Source: Planctomycetota bacterium (GTDB lineage Bacteria > Planctomycetota > UBA8742 > UBA2392). Taken from it: a stretch of DNA of 64,000 nucleotides. The stretch covers positions 1 to 64,000 of the forward strand of contig JAGQRH010000009.1 of assembly GCA_020425605.1 (NCBI GenBank), given 5' to 3'. The notes beneath the pieces are model-generated. The model was given only the letters and a program-made list of their open reading frames with translations. It did no database searches and was not told the DNA's origin. How positions within the stretch are numbered: the stretch's first letter is position 1; every line of letters begins with the position of its first letter. Made by a program: the position numbers and the translations under genes. Shown here piece by piece: positions 33,115-42,847 of this stretch.

Positions 33115-36100
33115 ATGAGGCTAACCCTTAGCACGATCGCGCTTTCGATGCTTGCCATCGTATGTGCGAGTTCACTGTCTGCGCAGCCGCCAATGACCGG
33201 CTATGCAAATGCCGCGTACACGGTGGGGCCCTATACGGGCAGCTTGATGGCGTGCTCGAATGTCGCCATCAAGCGAGGATCGACGACACTGCTCACGAAC
33301 GCGAGCGGCGCGTCAACGACGCCGTACAATACGTTCTTCAGCACGGTGGGTCCGGCGAACCTCGTTCCCGGGACAAGCCATACCATCGAAGTCACGATGA
33401 CTGGCAGCGGCAGCACCTACCCGACCTACGCCACCGCCTGGATCGACTACAACAACGACGGCGACTTCGCCGACGCGGGCGAGTACCTGGGCCCAAGCCC
33501 GACGTCCGGTGCCGGCACAACCGTGACCATCACCTTCACTCCGTCCACTGCTTTTGGCGGCGTGAAACGGCTGAGGATGCGGACGAACTACTCCACGCCG
33601 GCGACCAGCCCGACCGCAAGCTATTCGTACGGGGAAGCTGAGGACTACCTCGTCAATCTTGGCTTCGCGATTGATACACCGTCGCCGCTGCCGACCGGGG
33701 CTCTAACCAATATGTACACCGAGGATATCACTGCTACAAACGGTGTGACGCCCTACAATTGGCAGTTCTCAGGCCAGGGCTACATCAAGAGTGGGTCACT
33801 GCCCGCCGGGTTGACCGCGACACCCGTAGGCAATGCTCTTCGCATCAGCGGTATTCCGACCGCAGTGGGGACTTCGAACTTCACTGTTGAAGTGCATGAC
33901 AGTGCATCCACTCCTGTGCCATCAACAGCGTCATTCTCCATCACCATTTTCCCACAGCCTGCAGGCTTGCCGTTCTCGGACAACTTCTCGACGGACAAGG
34001 GTTGGCAGTTGACGTCACCATGGCAGCGTGCGGCCGCGCAGGCGTTCACACAGGCAAGCCCGCCACAGAGCCAGCCGGGCACGGACCACACTGCCAGCAG
34101 CAGCGACAACATGATTCTCGGTGACACGATCGGCTCCCCCTACAAATATGCGATCAACAACAGCCAGGAGTACTGGGCTGTGTCGCCGCCATTCAGCTGC
34201 GCGAGCGCCAGCAATGTTCGACTCAGTTTCTGGGGCTGGTTGGGGCTGGCAATCGGCTCAACTGCAAAAGTTGAAGCGACCAGCAACGGTTCTACGTGGG
34301 TGAATATCTGGACGTCCCAAAGCGGCCAGACGCTTGGCGGCAACGCAACCGCGACGTGGACATCCATGTCCTACGATCTTGGGTCTGTGTGCGCAAACAA
34401 ATCCGTTTGTCAAATCCGGATCAGCATCGGCCCAACCGGCGCAAATGCCAGCACCGGCTGGTCGATCGACGACTTGCTGATTGAAGAACCTGGCTATGAC
34501 ATGCAGGTAAATGAAAACAGCGTCACCGGTACGCAGATCTATGACAATGACGCAGTAGGCGGCGCGCGCGACTTCGGACAGATTTCCGTCAATACGAACT
34601 CGGCGCCGCTCGATCTCTACTTCACCAACAATGGCCCGACGCCGATCAATTTCGGCGCCTACGTCAAGACGGGCGCCAACCCTCTCGACTTCTACGTCAA
34701 TAGCTCCGTCTTCTACCAATCGAACCCGTTGCAGCCCGGAGCAACCACATCGCTACGAATCGTGTTCAACAGACCAACAGTCGGAGTCAGTACCGCGACA
34801 ATCGAGTTACCACATAACGCGGCGTACTCAGGCTCGACACCATTCCAGATCAACGTACGGGGTGAGGCGATAACGCCGGCACCCATCATCCGGGTCAATT
34901 TAGGCTCAGCAACCGGCCCCCAGATTACGCACCAGCAGTCACCAACCGGTACGCCACGCGATTTCGGAAACAGGGACATCGGCGCCGGTGCAAGCTCGCC
35001 CATCACCGTCTTTGTCACTAATGCGGGCACGGGCAGCCTGTCACTCACCGCGCCGTACAGGCAGGGAACCTGGTGGTCTGAGTACCAGCTGAATACCATC
35101 GGATTCGCGAGTGTCCTGACCGCCGGCCAGAGCACCAGCTTCGAGATTACTTTTGACCCAGGCAGCATTGGGCAAAAGGACGCGGAGATTCATGTACAGC
35201 ACACGGATTCAACCCAAACAAATCCGTTCATAATTCCAGTGACCGGCAATGGCACTTCGTCATCCGGTCCTACGGTTGAAGTGCATGAAGGGGCAGCCAC
35301 CGGTCCTGCATTGGCCCATGCTGACCCCGCAGGTGGCGCCAGAGACTTTGGCAATGTTCTGGTTGGCAACACTTCGGCGCCATGCACCATCACCATCGTG
35401 AATGCCGGCGGTGCGGCCATGACGCTGGGTACGCCTGTTCTCGGCGGGACAAACCCCGGCGAGTTCAACCTCAGCACTGCGGGCTTTGCGACATCCGTGG
35501 CCGCTGGTGCCAACACGTCATTCCAGGTGACCTTCTCACCGACTTCCGTTGGAGTGAAGCTCGCGCAGGTTTCCTTCACTCACAATGACATGGCAGCAAC
35601 AAACCCATTCATCGTGAACTTCAGGGGCAACGGAGTAACGACCGTAGCGGCCATTGAGGTACGTGAGACCAATGCCACCGGCACAGTATTGACCAACCCG
35701 GCGCCGGCGACGGGCATCCTTAACTTCGGAACCCAGGATGTGAACGCTGGCCCGACGGCTGCCGCGACGATTTATGTCACGAACACCGGAACGGCGGCAC
35801 TTACCTTGGGCATTCCGAGCTTCCAGTCGGCAACCACCGAGTTCCAGCTTCAGACTACCGGTTTTGCCGGCAGCGTGGCGCCGGGTGCCAGTGCGACCTT
35901 TGGTATCACGTTTGATCCGTCCACTGCCGCAACTCACACAGCAGTTGTCCAGTTCACCCACAATGATACGACCGCAGGCACGCCGTTTGTCCTGAACCTT
36001 ACGGGCGACGGCGCGCTGAACGCTCCCATCATTGAAGTTCGCGAATCCACGACCATCGGTACGCTGATTACCAGCGGCTCGAGCGCGGTTGGAACAGGAC

Positions 36101-36807
36101 GCGACTGCGGTTCGATTGACGTCAGCTTCGGCAACACGCTCCCGTCGATCATCGTGATCATGAATACAGGCAACCAGACGCTCAACCTCGGCACACCGAC
36201 GCTGACCGGTGTGAACTCGGCGGACTTCATCTTGAGCCTTGGTGGCATGAGCACGACCGTTGCGGCGGGTGCCAGTACCCAGTTCAGCGTAAGCTTTGAC
36301 CCCGTGCTCGCTGGTATGAAGGATTGCCAGGTCGAGTTCTCGCAGGATGACCCGGGTCAAGCCGACCCATACATCGTTCGCTTTGTCGGCACAGGCACAG
36401 ACCCGAACGCCGTGCAGATCGATACTCCGACTCTGCCGGGTGCCATCCCGTCCGTTCAGTATGGCCCGTTGGCCATGAGCGCGTCGCAGGGAAGCACGCC
36501 CTATGTGTGGTCGATCTACAGCGGCAATCTGCCGGCCGGTGTTGGCATGACCTCGGCCGGTATTCTCTCCGGCACGCCTTCGGGCTTCGGAGGAGTCTAC
36601 GCGGTGACCATCCGCGTTGCCGATGCTACGGGTGCCACCAACGAGAAGACCTACAACATTGTCCTCTCGGGTGACCTGTCTGGCCGCGGCAAGGCCAAGG
36701 ACAACGGCTGTGCTGCCAGCGATTCGGGCTCAAACCTGACGTTGGCCCTGCTGGCTGCGCTCGGCATGCTGGCTTGCGGGGCGCGCTTTATGCGCCGCAG
36801 GGCATAA
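33115..36807 (+). CDS. Giant secreted surface protein with choice-of-anchor D repeats and C-terminal anchor signal (copy 2)
   Basis: A 1230-residue paralogue of the preceding gene with the same order of parts: signal peptide (ends near LSAQPP), GEVED domain (AWIDYNNDGDFADAGE ... YGEAEDYLVNLGF), He_PIG-type Ig domain, jelly-roll-like segment (STGWSIDDLLIEEPGYD), five choice-of-anchor D repeats, a second Ig domain and the tail GRGKAKDNGCAAS-helix-RRRA. Strong GGAGGAG lies before ATG. The terminators around each copy indicate separate transcripts. The Ser/Thr/Gly-rich composition is usual for secreted repeat proteins. Function in adhesion or sheath formation is inferred only. Confidence 0.85.
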   Translation: MRLTLSTIALSMLAIVCASSLSAQPPMTGYANAAYTVGPYTGSLMACSNVAIKRGSTTLLTNASGASTTPYNTFFSTVGPANLVPGTSHTIEVTMTGSGSTYPTYATAWIDYNNDGDFADAGEYLGPSPTSGAGTTVTITFTPSTAFGGVKRLRMRTNYSTPATSPTASYSYGEAEDYLVNLGFAIDTPSPLPTGALTNMYTEDITATNGVTPYNWQFSGQGYIKSGSLPAGLTATPVGNALRISGIPTAVGTSNFTVEVHDSASTPVPSTASFSITIFPQPAGLPFSDNFSTDKGWQLTSPWQRAAAQAFTQASPPQSQPGTDHTASSSDNMILGDTIGSPYKYAINNSQEYWAVSPPFSCASASNVRLSFWGWLGLAIGSTAKVEATSNGSTWVNIWTSQSGQTLGGNATATWTSMSYDLGSVCANKSVCQIRISIGPTGANASTGWSIDDLLIEEPGYDMQVNENSVTGTQIYDNDAVGGARDFGQISVNTNSAPLDLYFTNNGPTPINFGAYVKTGANPLDFYVNSSVFYQSNPLQPGATTSLRIVFNRPTVGVSTATIELPHNAAYSGSTPFQINVRGEAITPAPIIRVNLGSATGPQITHQQSPTGTPRDFGNRDIGAGASSPITVFVTNAGTGSLSLTAPYRQGTWWSEYQLNTIGFASVLTAGQSTSFEITFDPGSIGQKDAEIHVQHTDSTQTNPFIIPVTGNGTSSSGPTVEVHEGAATGPALAHADPAGGARDFGNVLVGNTSAPCTITIVNAGGAAMTLGTPVLGGTNPGEFNLSTAGFATSVAAGANTSFQVTFSPTSVGVKLAQVSFTHNDMAATNPFIVNFRGNGVTTVAAIEVRETNATGTVLTNPAPATGILNFGTQDVNAGPTAAATIYVTNTGTAALTLGIPSFQSATTEFQLQTTGFAGSVAPGASATFGITFDPSTAATHTAVVQFTHNDTTAGTPFVLNLTGDGALNAPIIEVRESTTIGTLITSGSSAVGTGRDCGSIDVSFGNTLPSIIVIMNTGNQTLNLGTPTLTGVNSADFILSLGGMSTTVAAGASTQFSVSFDPVLAGMKDCQVEFSQDDPGQADPYIVRFVGTGTDPNAVQIDTPTLPGAIPSVQYGPLAMSASQGSTPYVWSIYSGNLPAGVGMTSAGILSGTPSGFGGVYAVTIRVADATGATNEKTYNIVLSGDLSGRGKAKDNGCAASDSGSNLTLALLAALGMLACGARFMRRRA

Positions 36808-36827
36808 CCAGTTATTCAGATACAGAT

Positions 36828-36849
36828 CGGCCCGCCGTGAGGCGGGCCG
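36828..36849 (+). terminator. Intrinsic terminator after surface-protein copy 2
   Basis: Perfect 9-base stem CGGCCCGCC/GGCGGGCCG (36828-36836 with 36841-36849), GTGA loop, followed by GTTTCGTTT. Confidence 0.85.
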
Positions 36850-36891
36850 GTTTCGTTTCCAGGAGTTGCCCAGAGCCACAGCTGACGCTGC

Positions 36892-37824
<933 letters not shown>

Positions 37825-37906
37825 GCCATTACGATAAGCGGGGCCGTGAGGGGGGTCAACGCCACCCTTTGAACGCCAGGCGCCGCCGCAAGTTCAGGCC
37901 AAATCG

Positions 37907-39097
37907 CTATAGCGCTTCAGCTTTTGCGATGGCCGCCTTGCCCTCTTCTTCCTTGCCGGCCGCCTGCATCGCGAGGCCGAGGGTGTTCCAGTACTTCTTG
38001 AGGCGGACCTTGTGGTTCTCGTCTTCGGCGTTGCTTTCTTCTTCCAGGTCGCGGGCTTTGCCCAGTGCCTCAAGCGCGGCGTCCCACTTCATTCCGCCGG
38101 CCAGGCATTCACCCATTGAGTACCAGGTCTTGCCGAGGCTGACCTTGTCGGCCTCGCCCTTTTGCTTCAGGCTCAGTGACTTGCGGTAGCTTTCGATCGA
38201 CTCCGGCACCTGGCCCATCTCGCGCTGCGACTCGCCCAGCCCGTGATACATGTAGCCCAGCTCAAGCGGGTCCAGCTTCTGTTGCTCGGCCATCTGGATC
38301 AGCTTTTTGCGCTGCATGACGCCTTTCACGTAGCGCCCGGCGTCGTGATAGGCCTCGGACATGCTGCGCTGGATCTGCAGTTGGAAGTCCTCCGGCATCT
38401 TGGCGGCCTCGGCCAGCTCCTTCGCGCGGCGGTACAGCTCGATCGCCTGCTGGAATTCGACCTCGAGCTGCTTTTCCAACAGCGCAATCTGAGGCGGCGG
38501 CGACATGCCCTGCATGCCCTTTTGTACACGCACGCTGGCCTGCATCGGGCCGATCTTGTGCTTGATGGACTCCGCGCGGTACAGAACCAGCGTCGCCATG
38601 GTCGCGTCGTCCACGCCCGCTTCCTTGGCCAACTCGATGGCGCTGTCGAACTGGTCGCCGGCCTCTTTGTATCGGCCGCTGCGGAACATGCACTCGGCGT
38701 AGCTGTACGTCAGATTCAGGCGGCTGGCGGTGGGGGCCTTGCATTCGGTCTTCATTGCGACCGCTTTTTTGAAGGCCTCGATGGCGTCGTCGATCTGGTC
38801 GGTCTTTGAGAGTGCTTCCCCCAGCTTACCCCAGCTTGTGGCGTGGCCGTTGGGGTCTGCTTTGCCCTTTTCTTCCAGCTCGATCATCTTACGGAACGCT
38901 TCGGCTGAGCCCTTGGCGTCTTCACGCGCGAGCTGGATGCCGCCGATGCCCTCCCAGTACGCAGCTTCATCGAGAGGCTGCAGGCCCGCGGGCGGCTCAA
39001 GCTTGCCGCCGCCAATCGCCTTCAGCGCGGCTTCAGCGCCGTCTGTGTCGCCTGAATAGAAGGTTTCCAGCGCCGCATCGATCTGTTGGTGAGCCAT
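37907..39097 (-). CDS. TPR-repeat protein
   Basis: A 396-residue soluble all-helical protein with about seven tetratricopeptide-like repeats (for example WGKLGEALSKTDQIDDAIEAFKKAVA, MYHGLGESQREMGQVPESIESYRKSL and WYSMGECLAGGMKWDAALEALGKA). No signal peptide or catalytic motif. It precedes moxR on the same strand by 82 bases. Function unknown; a scaffold for the MoxR ATPase is conceivable. Confidence 0.8.
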   Translation of the reverse strand: MAHQQIDAALETFYSGDTDGAEAALKAIGGGKLEPPAGLQPLDEAAYWEGIGGIQLAREDAKGSAEAFRKMIELEEKGKADPNGHATSWGKLGEALSKTDQIDDAIEAFKKAVAMKTECKAPTASRLNLTYSYAECMFRSGRYKEAGDQFDSAIELAKEAGVDDATMATLVLYRAESIKHKIGPMQASVRVQKGMQGMSPPPQIALLEKQLEVEFQQAIELYRRAKELAEAAKMPEDFQLQIQRSMSEAYHDAGRYVKGVMQRKKLIQMAEQQKLDPLELGYMYHGLGESQREMGQVPESIESYRKSLSLKQKGEADKVSLGKTWYSMGECLAGGMKWDAALEALGKARDLEEESNAEDENHKVRLKKYWNTLGLAMQAAGKEEEGKAAIAKAEAL

Positions 39098-39159
39098 CGC
39101 GCCCTCGCCTGTGGTGTTCTCGCAAGCCTACCCGCCGGGCGGTGAAAGCCAACCCCGAA

Positions 39160-39987
39160 CTAGGCGCCCGCCTGCTGATCAAGGAGCTTCCACAGGCGCT
39201 CGCGCTGTGAAGCCGTCTGGGCGCTGCCGTGGGGGCGGCCTTCCTTGAAGCGTACATAGTACTTGCCGGTGATGTCGCCCCATGCGACTTCGCTTGCCAT
39301 GCGGATCTGCGGCTGCGCGCCCTTTTCCGGGCTCAGCATCAGCAGGTTGATCCAGAATCGGATGAAGCCCGGGAAGTTGCGAAACAGATTGGTGCCGATG
39401 ATGCCCGGGTGCAGGCAGTTGGCGGTGATCACGCCCGCCTCGCGCTCGGCCAGCGTCAGGGTCTGCATGACCAGCGCCAGCTTGCTTTGCCGGTAGGCCA
39501 GCGCCGGATCGAACTGGTTCTCGTACTGAATATCATCCCAGTTCATGAAACCGTGGGTGTGCTCTTCCGAGGCGACGTTGATGACCCTGCCTTTTGCCGC
39601 GCGCAGGGGCTCCAGCATCAATTGAGTCAGCATGAATGGTGCGAGAGCGTTCACGGCCCAGGTGCGTTCCAGCCCGTCGGCGGTGACTTCGCGCTTCCCC
39701 ACCCAGAGCCCGGCGTTGTTCAGCAGGACGTCGAGTTTGTCGTGAGTCTCGAGAAACTTCGCGGCGCCGTCGCGGATGGCCTGCTTGGACGAAAGGTCGA
39801 CCGGCAGGATCTCGGATTTGCCGCCGGCCTTGGCGATCGCGTCGTGGACCGGCTTGATGCGATCCTCCGAACGCGCCACCAGCACAACCAGCGCACCCTT
39901 TTTCGCCAGCTCAAGCGCTGAGACCTTGCCGATCCCCGAGCCCGCACCAGTAACAATGACCGTCTTGCCGTCCATGGCGCGGATCAT
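39160..39987 (-). CDS. Short-chain dehydrogenase/reductase (retinol dehydrogenase-like)
   Basis: A 275-residue classical SDR. Motifs: TGAGSGIGK for NAD(P), DVLLNNAGLW, catalytic serine in NVASEE, and YRQSK (YxxxK). An arginine after the third strand (VARSEDR) favours NADP. The sequence style (GxxGTNLFRN, IRFWINLLMLSPEKGAQ) matches the retinol-dehydrogenase-like / WW-oxidoreductase group common in environmental bacteria. Start ATG 39987 has GAGG seven bases upstream. Substrate unknown. A TTGACGCGTCAA palindrome lies 47 bases upstream. Confidence 0.88.
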   Translation of the reverse strand: MIRAMDGKTVIVTGAGSGIGKVSALELAKKGALVVLVARSEDRIKPVHDAIAKAGGKSEILPVDLSSKQAIRDGAAKFLETHDKLDVLLNNAGLWVGKREVTADGLERTWAVNALAPFMLTQLMLEPLRAAKGRVINVASEEHTHGFMNWDDIQYENQFDPALAYRQSKLALVMQTLTLAEREAGVITANCLHPGIIGTNLFRNFPGFIRFWINLLMLSPEKGAQPQIRMASEVAWGDITGKYYVRFKEGRPHGSAQTASQRERLWKLLDQQAGA

Positions 39988-40033
39988 GGTTATCCTCTGG
40001 CAGGTTCGCAAGTGGTGTTGGCGGCTGACGTTA

Positions 40034-40045
40034 TTGACGCGTCAA
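40034..40045. promoter_or_regulatory. TTGACNNGTCAA palindrome between the SDR and proS
   Basis: TTGACGCGTCAA, perfect 12-base palindrome in the divergent interval, 47 bases from the SDR start and 185 from proS. Same form as at 17977, 27641 and 41800. Confidence 0.45.
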
Positions 40046-40229
40046 GAAACCCTGGTACGTTTGGGGGCATGAGTTTACGACTGAACCAGTCCCGCTCTTC
40101 CCGCCATCGACCGTGATCCGGTTGCTGTTCCCTATTTGATGCCCTTGGGCGGCCTTTGAAGGCTTGCGCCCGGGGCGTTTTCAGCAACAATCCGCGCGGG
40201 CATGCGGCCCGCGTTACCGGAGCTATGTC

Positions 40230-41768
40230 ATGGCAAAGAACATCAAGACACGTGCGGAAGACTATTCGCAGTGGTACCTCGACGTCATCAAGGCTGCCCA
40301 GCTGGCTGACTACGCGCCCGTGCGCGGCTGCATGGTGATCCGGCCCGAGGGCTTCGCGATCTGGGAAGCGATGCAGCGAGACCTCGACCGGCGCTTCAAA
40401 GAGACGGGCCACGTCAATGCCTACTTCCCCCTGCTGATCCCCATGTCATTCATGTCCAAGGAGGCCCAGCACGTTGAGGGCTTCGCGATGGAGTGCGCCG
40501 TCGTTACCCATCACAAGCTGCAGCAGGATGGCAAGGGCGGGCTGCAGGCTGCCGGCGAGCTCGAGGAGCCCTATATCATCCGCCCCACCAGCGAAACCGT
40601 CATCGGCCACATGTACAGCCAGTGGATCCAGAGCTATCGCGACTTGCCCGTTCTCATCAACCAGTGGGCCAACGTCATGCGCTGGGAGCTGCGTACGCGC
40701 CTGTTCCTGCGCACGGCCGAGTTCCTGTGGCAGGAAGGCCACACGGCCCACGAGACAGGCGAAGAGGCGCAGGAGGAGACCCTGCGCATGCTGGACGTCT
40801 ATGCCAGCTTTGTTGAGGAGTTCATGGCGATGCCCGTGATCAAGGGCCCCAAGACGGAGAGCGAAAAGTTCCCCGGCGCGGTGACCACCTACGCCATCGA
40901 GTCGCTGATGCAGGACGGCAAGGCGCTGCAGAACGGGACGAGCCACAACCTGGGCCAGAACTTTGCCAAGGCGTTCGACATCAAGTTCCTCGGGCGCGAC
41001 CAGAAGATCGAGCATTGCTACACGACAAGTTGGGGCGTGAGCACGCGGCTGATCGGCTCATTGATCATGATGCACAGTGACGACGACGGGCTGGTGCTGC
41101 CTCCCCGCGTGGCGCCCAACCTGGTGGCGATCGTGCCCATCTTCAAGACCGACGAAGACAAGGCCAAGGTGGCCGCCTACATCGAGAAGATCGTGGCTGC
41201 CCTGTGCGGTGAGGAAGAAGTGGCGGCGGCTAAAACGCGACTCTCTAGTGGCGATATCACCCGCTACTTCTTCGACAAGCACACGGGCCAGGGCATCCTC
41301 GTAGACTGGCGCGACAACCGTCCCGGCGACAAGCAGTTCCACTGGGAACAGCGCGGCGTACCTTTCCGCATCGAGGTTGGCCCCCGCGATGTCGACGGCG
41401 AAGCGATGGTCGTGAAGAAGCGCCTGGACCGCAGCAAGGATATCGTGAAGTTCGAGAATGTCTCAGCCGCATGGCTGCGCGGCATGTGCGAATCCGTGCA
41501 GGCCGAGATGTTCGAGAGGGCCAAGGCGTACCGCGACGCGAACACGCACCGCGCCGAGAGCTACGATGAGCTGAAGTCAATCCTTGCGGATAAGGGTGGT
41601 TTCGTGCGCTGCTTCTTCCACCCCGACCGCGAGGCCGAGGCCAAGATCAAGGAAGAGACCAAGGCCACCGTGCGCTGCCTGCCCTTTGACGCACAAGGCA
41701 AGACCGGCAAGTGCATCTACAGCGGCAAAGAAGGCGCGCCCGAAGCGCTGTTCGCGCAGGCCTACTAG
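40230..41768 (+). CDS. proS: Prolyl-tRNA synthetase, archaeal/eukaryotic type
   Basis: A 512-residue class II synthetase charging tRNA-Pro. It begins KNIKTRAEDYSQWYLDVI and has motif 2 region RPTSETVIGHMYSQWI, RWELRTRLFLRTAEFLWQEGHTAH and the motif 3 region SWGVSTRLIGSLIMMHSDDDGLVLPPRVAP. It lacks the INS editing insertion of the bacterial type and ends ...LFAQAY with the terminal Tyr typical of the archaeal/eukaryotic (type 3) form with its C-terminal zinc-binding-like domain. ATG 40230 has GGAG eight bases upstream. Confidence 0.95.
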   Translation: MAKNIKTRAEDYSQWYLDVIKAAQLADYAPVRGCMVIRPEGFAIWEAMQRDLDRRFKETGHVNAYFPLLIPMSFMSKEAQHVEGFAMECAVVTHHKLQQDGKGGLQAAGELEEPYIIRPTSETVIGHMYSQWIQSYRDLPVLINQWANVMRWELRTRLFLRTAEFLWQEGHTAHETGEEAQEETLRMLDVYASFVEEFMAMPVIKGPKTESEKFPGAVTTYAIESLMQDGKALQNGTSHNLGQNFAKAFDIKFLGRDQKIEHCYTTSWGVSTRLIGSLIMMHSDDDGLVLPPRVAPNLVAIVPIFKTDEDKAKVAAYIEKIVAALCGEEEVAAAKTRLSSGDITRYFFDKHTGQGILVDWRDNRPGDKQFHWEQRGVPFRIEVGPRDVDGEAMVVKKRLDRSKDIVKFENVSAAWLRGMCESVQAEMFERAKAYRDANTHRAESYDELKSILADKGGFVRCFFHPDREAEAKIKEETKATVRCLPFDAQGKTGKCIYSGKEGAPEALFAQAY

Positions 41769-41774
41769 ACGCAT

Positions 41775-41802
41775 CAAGGCCCCGGCTGATACCGGGGCCT
41801 TG
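41775..41802. terminator. Bidirectional terminator between proS and the Lys/Ala-rich gene
   Basis: Perfect 11-base stem CAAGGCCCCGG/CCGGGGCCTTG (41775-41785 with 41792-41802) around CTGATA, between convergent genes. Its right edge overlaps the palindrome at 41800. Confidence 0.85.
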
Positions 41803-41811
41803 ACCTGTCAA
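41800..41811. promoter_or_regulatory. TTGACNNGTCAA palindrome at a terminator edge
   Basis: TTGACCTGTCAA between the convergent proS and Lys/Ala-rich genes. It is not in a promoter position, which argues against a simple operator role for this copy. Confidence 0.35.
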
Positions 41812-41823
41812 CATAACGCTTTG

Positions 41824-41952
41824 CTACTTCTTCTTTGTGGTCTTCTTCTTCGCCGCCGGCTTTTTCTTTGCCGCCGGCTTCTTCTTCGCCGCCGGCTTCT
41901 TCTTTGCCGCCGCCTTCTTCTTCGGTGCTGCCTTCTTCTTTGCCGCTGCCAT
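41824..41952 (-). CDS. Histone H1-like Lys/Ala-rich 42-residue protein
   Basis: A tiny basic protein with 42 residues, starting MAAAKKKAAPKKK and built of AAxKKKP-type hexamers (KKKPAA three times), ending TTKKK. AGGAG lies six bases before ATG 41952 and the codon pattern is clean, so I regard it as real. Such Lys/Ala/Pro repeats resemble the C-terminal domain of histone H1 and the bacterial H1-like or Hc proteins, which bind DNA without sequence specificity; the whole protein here is just that tail. Frame is certain because the two other frames give Gly/Glu or Phe/Phe-rich runs without ribosome sites. Confidence 0.8.
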   Translation of the reverse strand: MAAAKKKAAPKKKAAAKKKPAAKKKPAAKKKPAAKKKTTKKK

Positions 41953-42067
41953 TTGCTTCTCCTTGACCTTGGACAGAATCCAACAGCAATCACTACCTGT
42001 GGGAATTGTGCGCCCGACACAGCCCCATAGGGAGTTGTTGGCTAAAAGTTGAGATCACTGTGGATAC

Positions 42068-42847
42068 TTATTTGCCGGACCTGCGCCGTCCCGCGTGGCC
42101 GTCGGCGCCGCGGTGCAATGCAAGTGGGCCATTCGCCTGCGCGGTGCACATCATCTCGATGCGGGTGATGTTCACGTGCGCCGGCTGCGAAGTCGCCCAG
42201 AAAGCGGCTTCGGCGATGTCGGTAGCGACGAGCGGCTCGATGTTCTTGTACACATCGCTTGCTCGGCCCGCGTCGCCCTTGTAGCGAACGAGACTGAATT
42301 CGGTCTCGGCCAGCCCCGGCTCAAGGTTCGTCACGCGCACGCCAGTGCCGAGCAGGTCCGCGCGCAGGTTCAACGAGAACTGCTTCAGGAACGCCTTTGT
42401 ACCACCGTAGACGTTGCCACCCGGGTAGGGCCAGTTGCCGGCCGTCGAGCCGATGTTGATCACGTGGCCGCAGCCGCGCTCTACCATGCCGGGCAGAATC
42501 GCGCGCGTCATGTACAGCACGCCCTTCACGTTTGTGTCGACCATGGTTTCCCAGTCATCGAGGTCCGTGGCCCAACTCGGCTCCAGCCCCAAAGCGAGAC
42601 CGGCGTTGTTCACCAGCACGTCGACGTCCTTGAAATCCGGGGGCAGGTCAGCGATTGCCTCCGCAACCGTATCGCGCTCGCGCACGTCGAGCGGCAGGTC
42701 GTAGACGGGCGTCTCGATCTCGTCCTTTAGTTGCCGCAACCGATCAACTCTGCGGCCGACCAGAATCAACGAGTGGCCCTCGGCCGCAAAGCGGCGTGCG
42801 ATGGCCTCGCCGAAGCCGCTGGTAGCACCGGTTACGAGGACGATCAT
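42068..42847 (-). CDS. ydfG: Short-chain dehydrogenase (YdfG-like, NADP 3-hydroxy acid dehydrogenase)
   Basis: A 259-residue SDR. Motifs: TGATSGFGEAIARRF, DVLVNNAGLALG, NIGSTAGNWPYPGGNVYGGTKAF (catalytic Ser and YxxxK). The Phe after the second Gly, the GRRVDRL following strand 2 (NADP), and the tail VNITRIEMM are those of YdfG, which oxidises L-allo-threonine, serine and 3-hydroxy acids. The last 18 residues, basic, are an extension. The start overlaps the methyltransferase stop by four bases (ATGA), so it closes the operon that begins at 47600. Confidence 0.9.
   Translation of the reverse strand: MIVLVTGATSGFGEAIARRFAAEGHSLILVGRRVDRLRQLKDEIETPVYDLPLDVRERDTVAEAIADLPPDFKDVDVLVNNAGLALGLEPSWATDLDDWETMVDTNVKGVLYMTRAILPGMVERGCGHVINIGSTAGNWPYPGGNVYGGTKAFLKQFSLNLRADLLGTGVRVTNLEPGLAETEFSLVRYKGDAGRASDVYKNIEPLVATDIAEAAFWATSQPAHVNITRIEMMCTAQANGPLALHRGADGHAGRRRSGK

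Noticed and set aside
41774..42052. Other frames over the Lys/Ala gene (Gly/Glu-rich and Phe/Ala-rich)
   Set aside because: Only the Lys/Ala frame has a ribosome site directly before its start; the others are frame shadows of a repeat.
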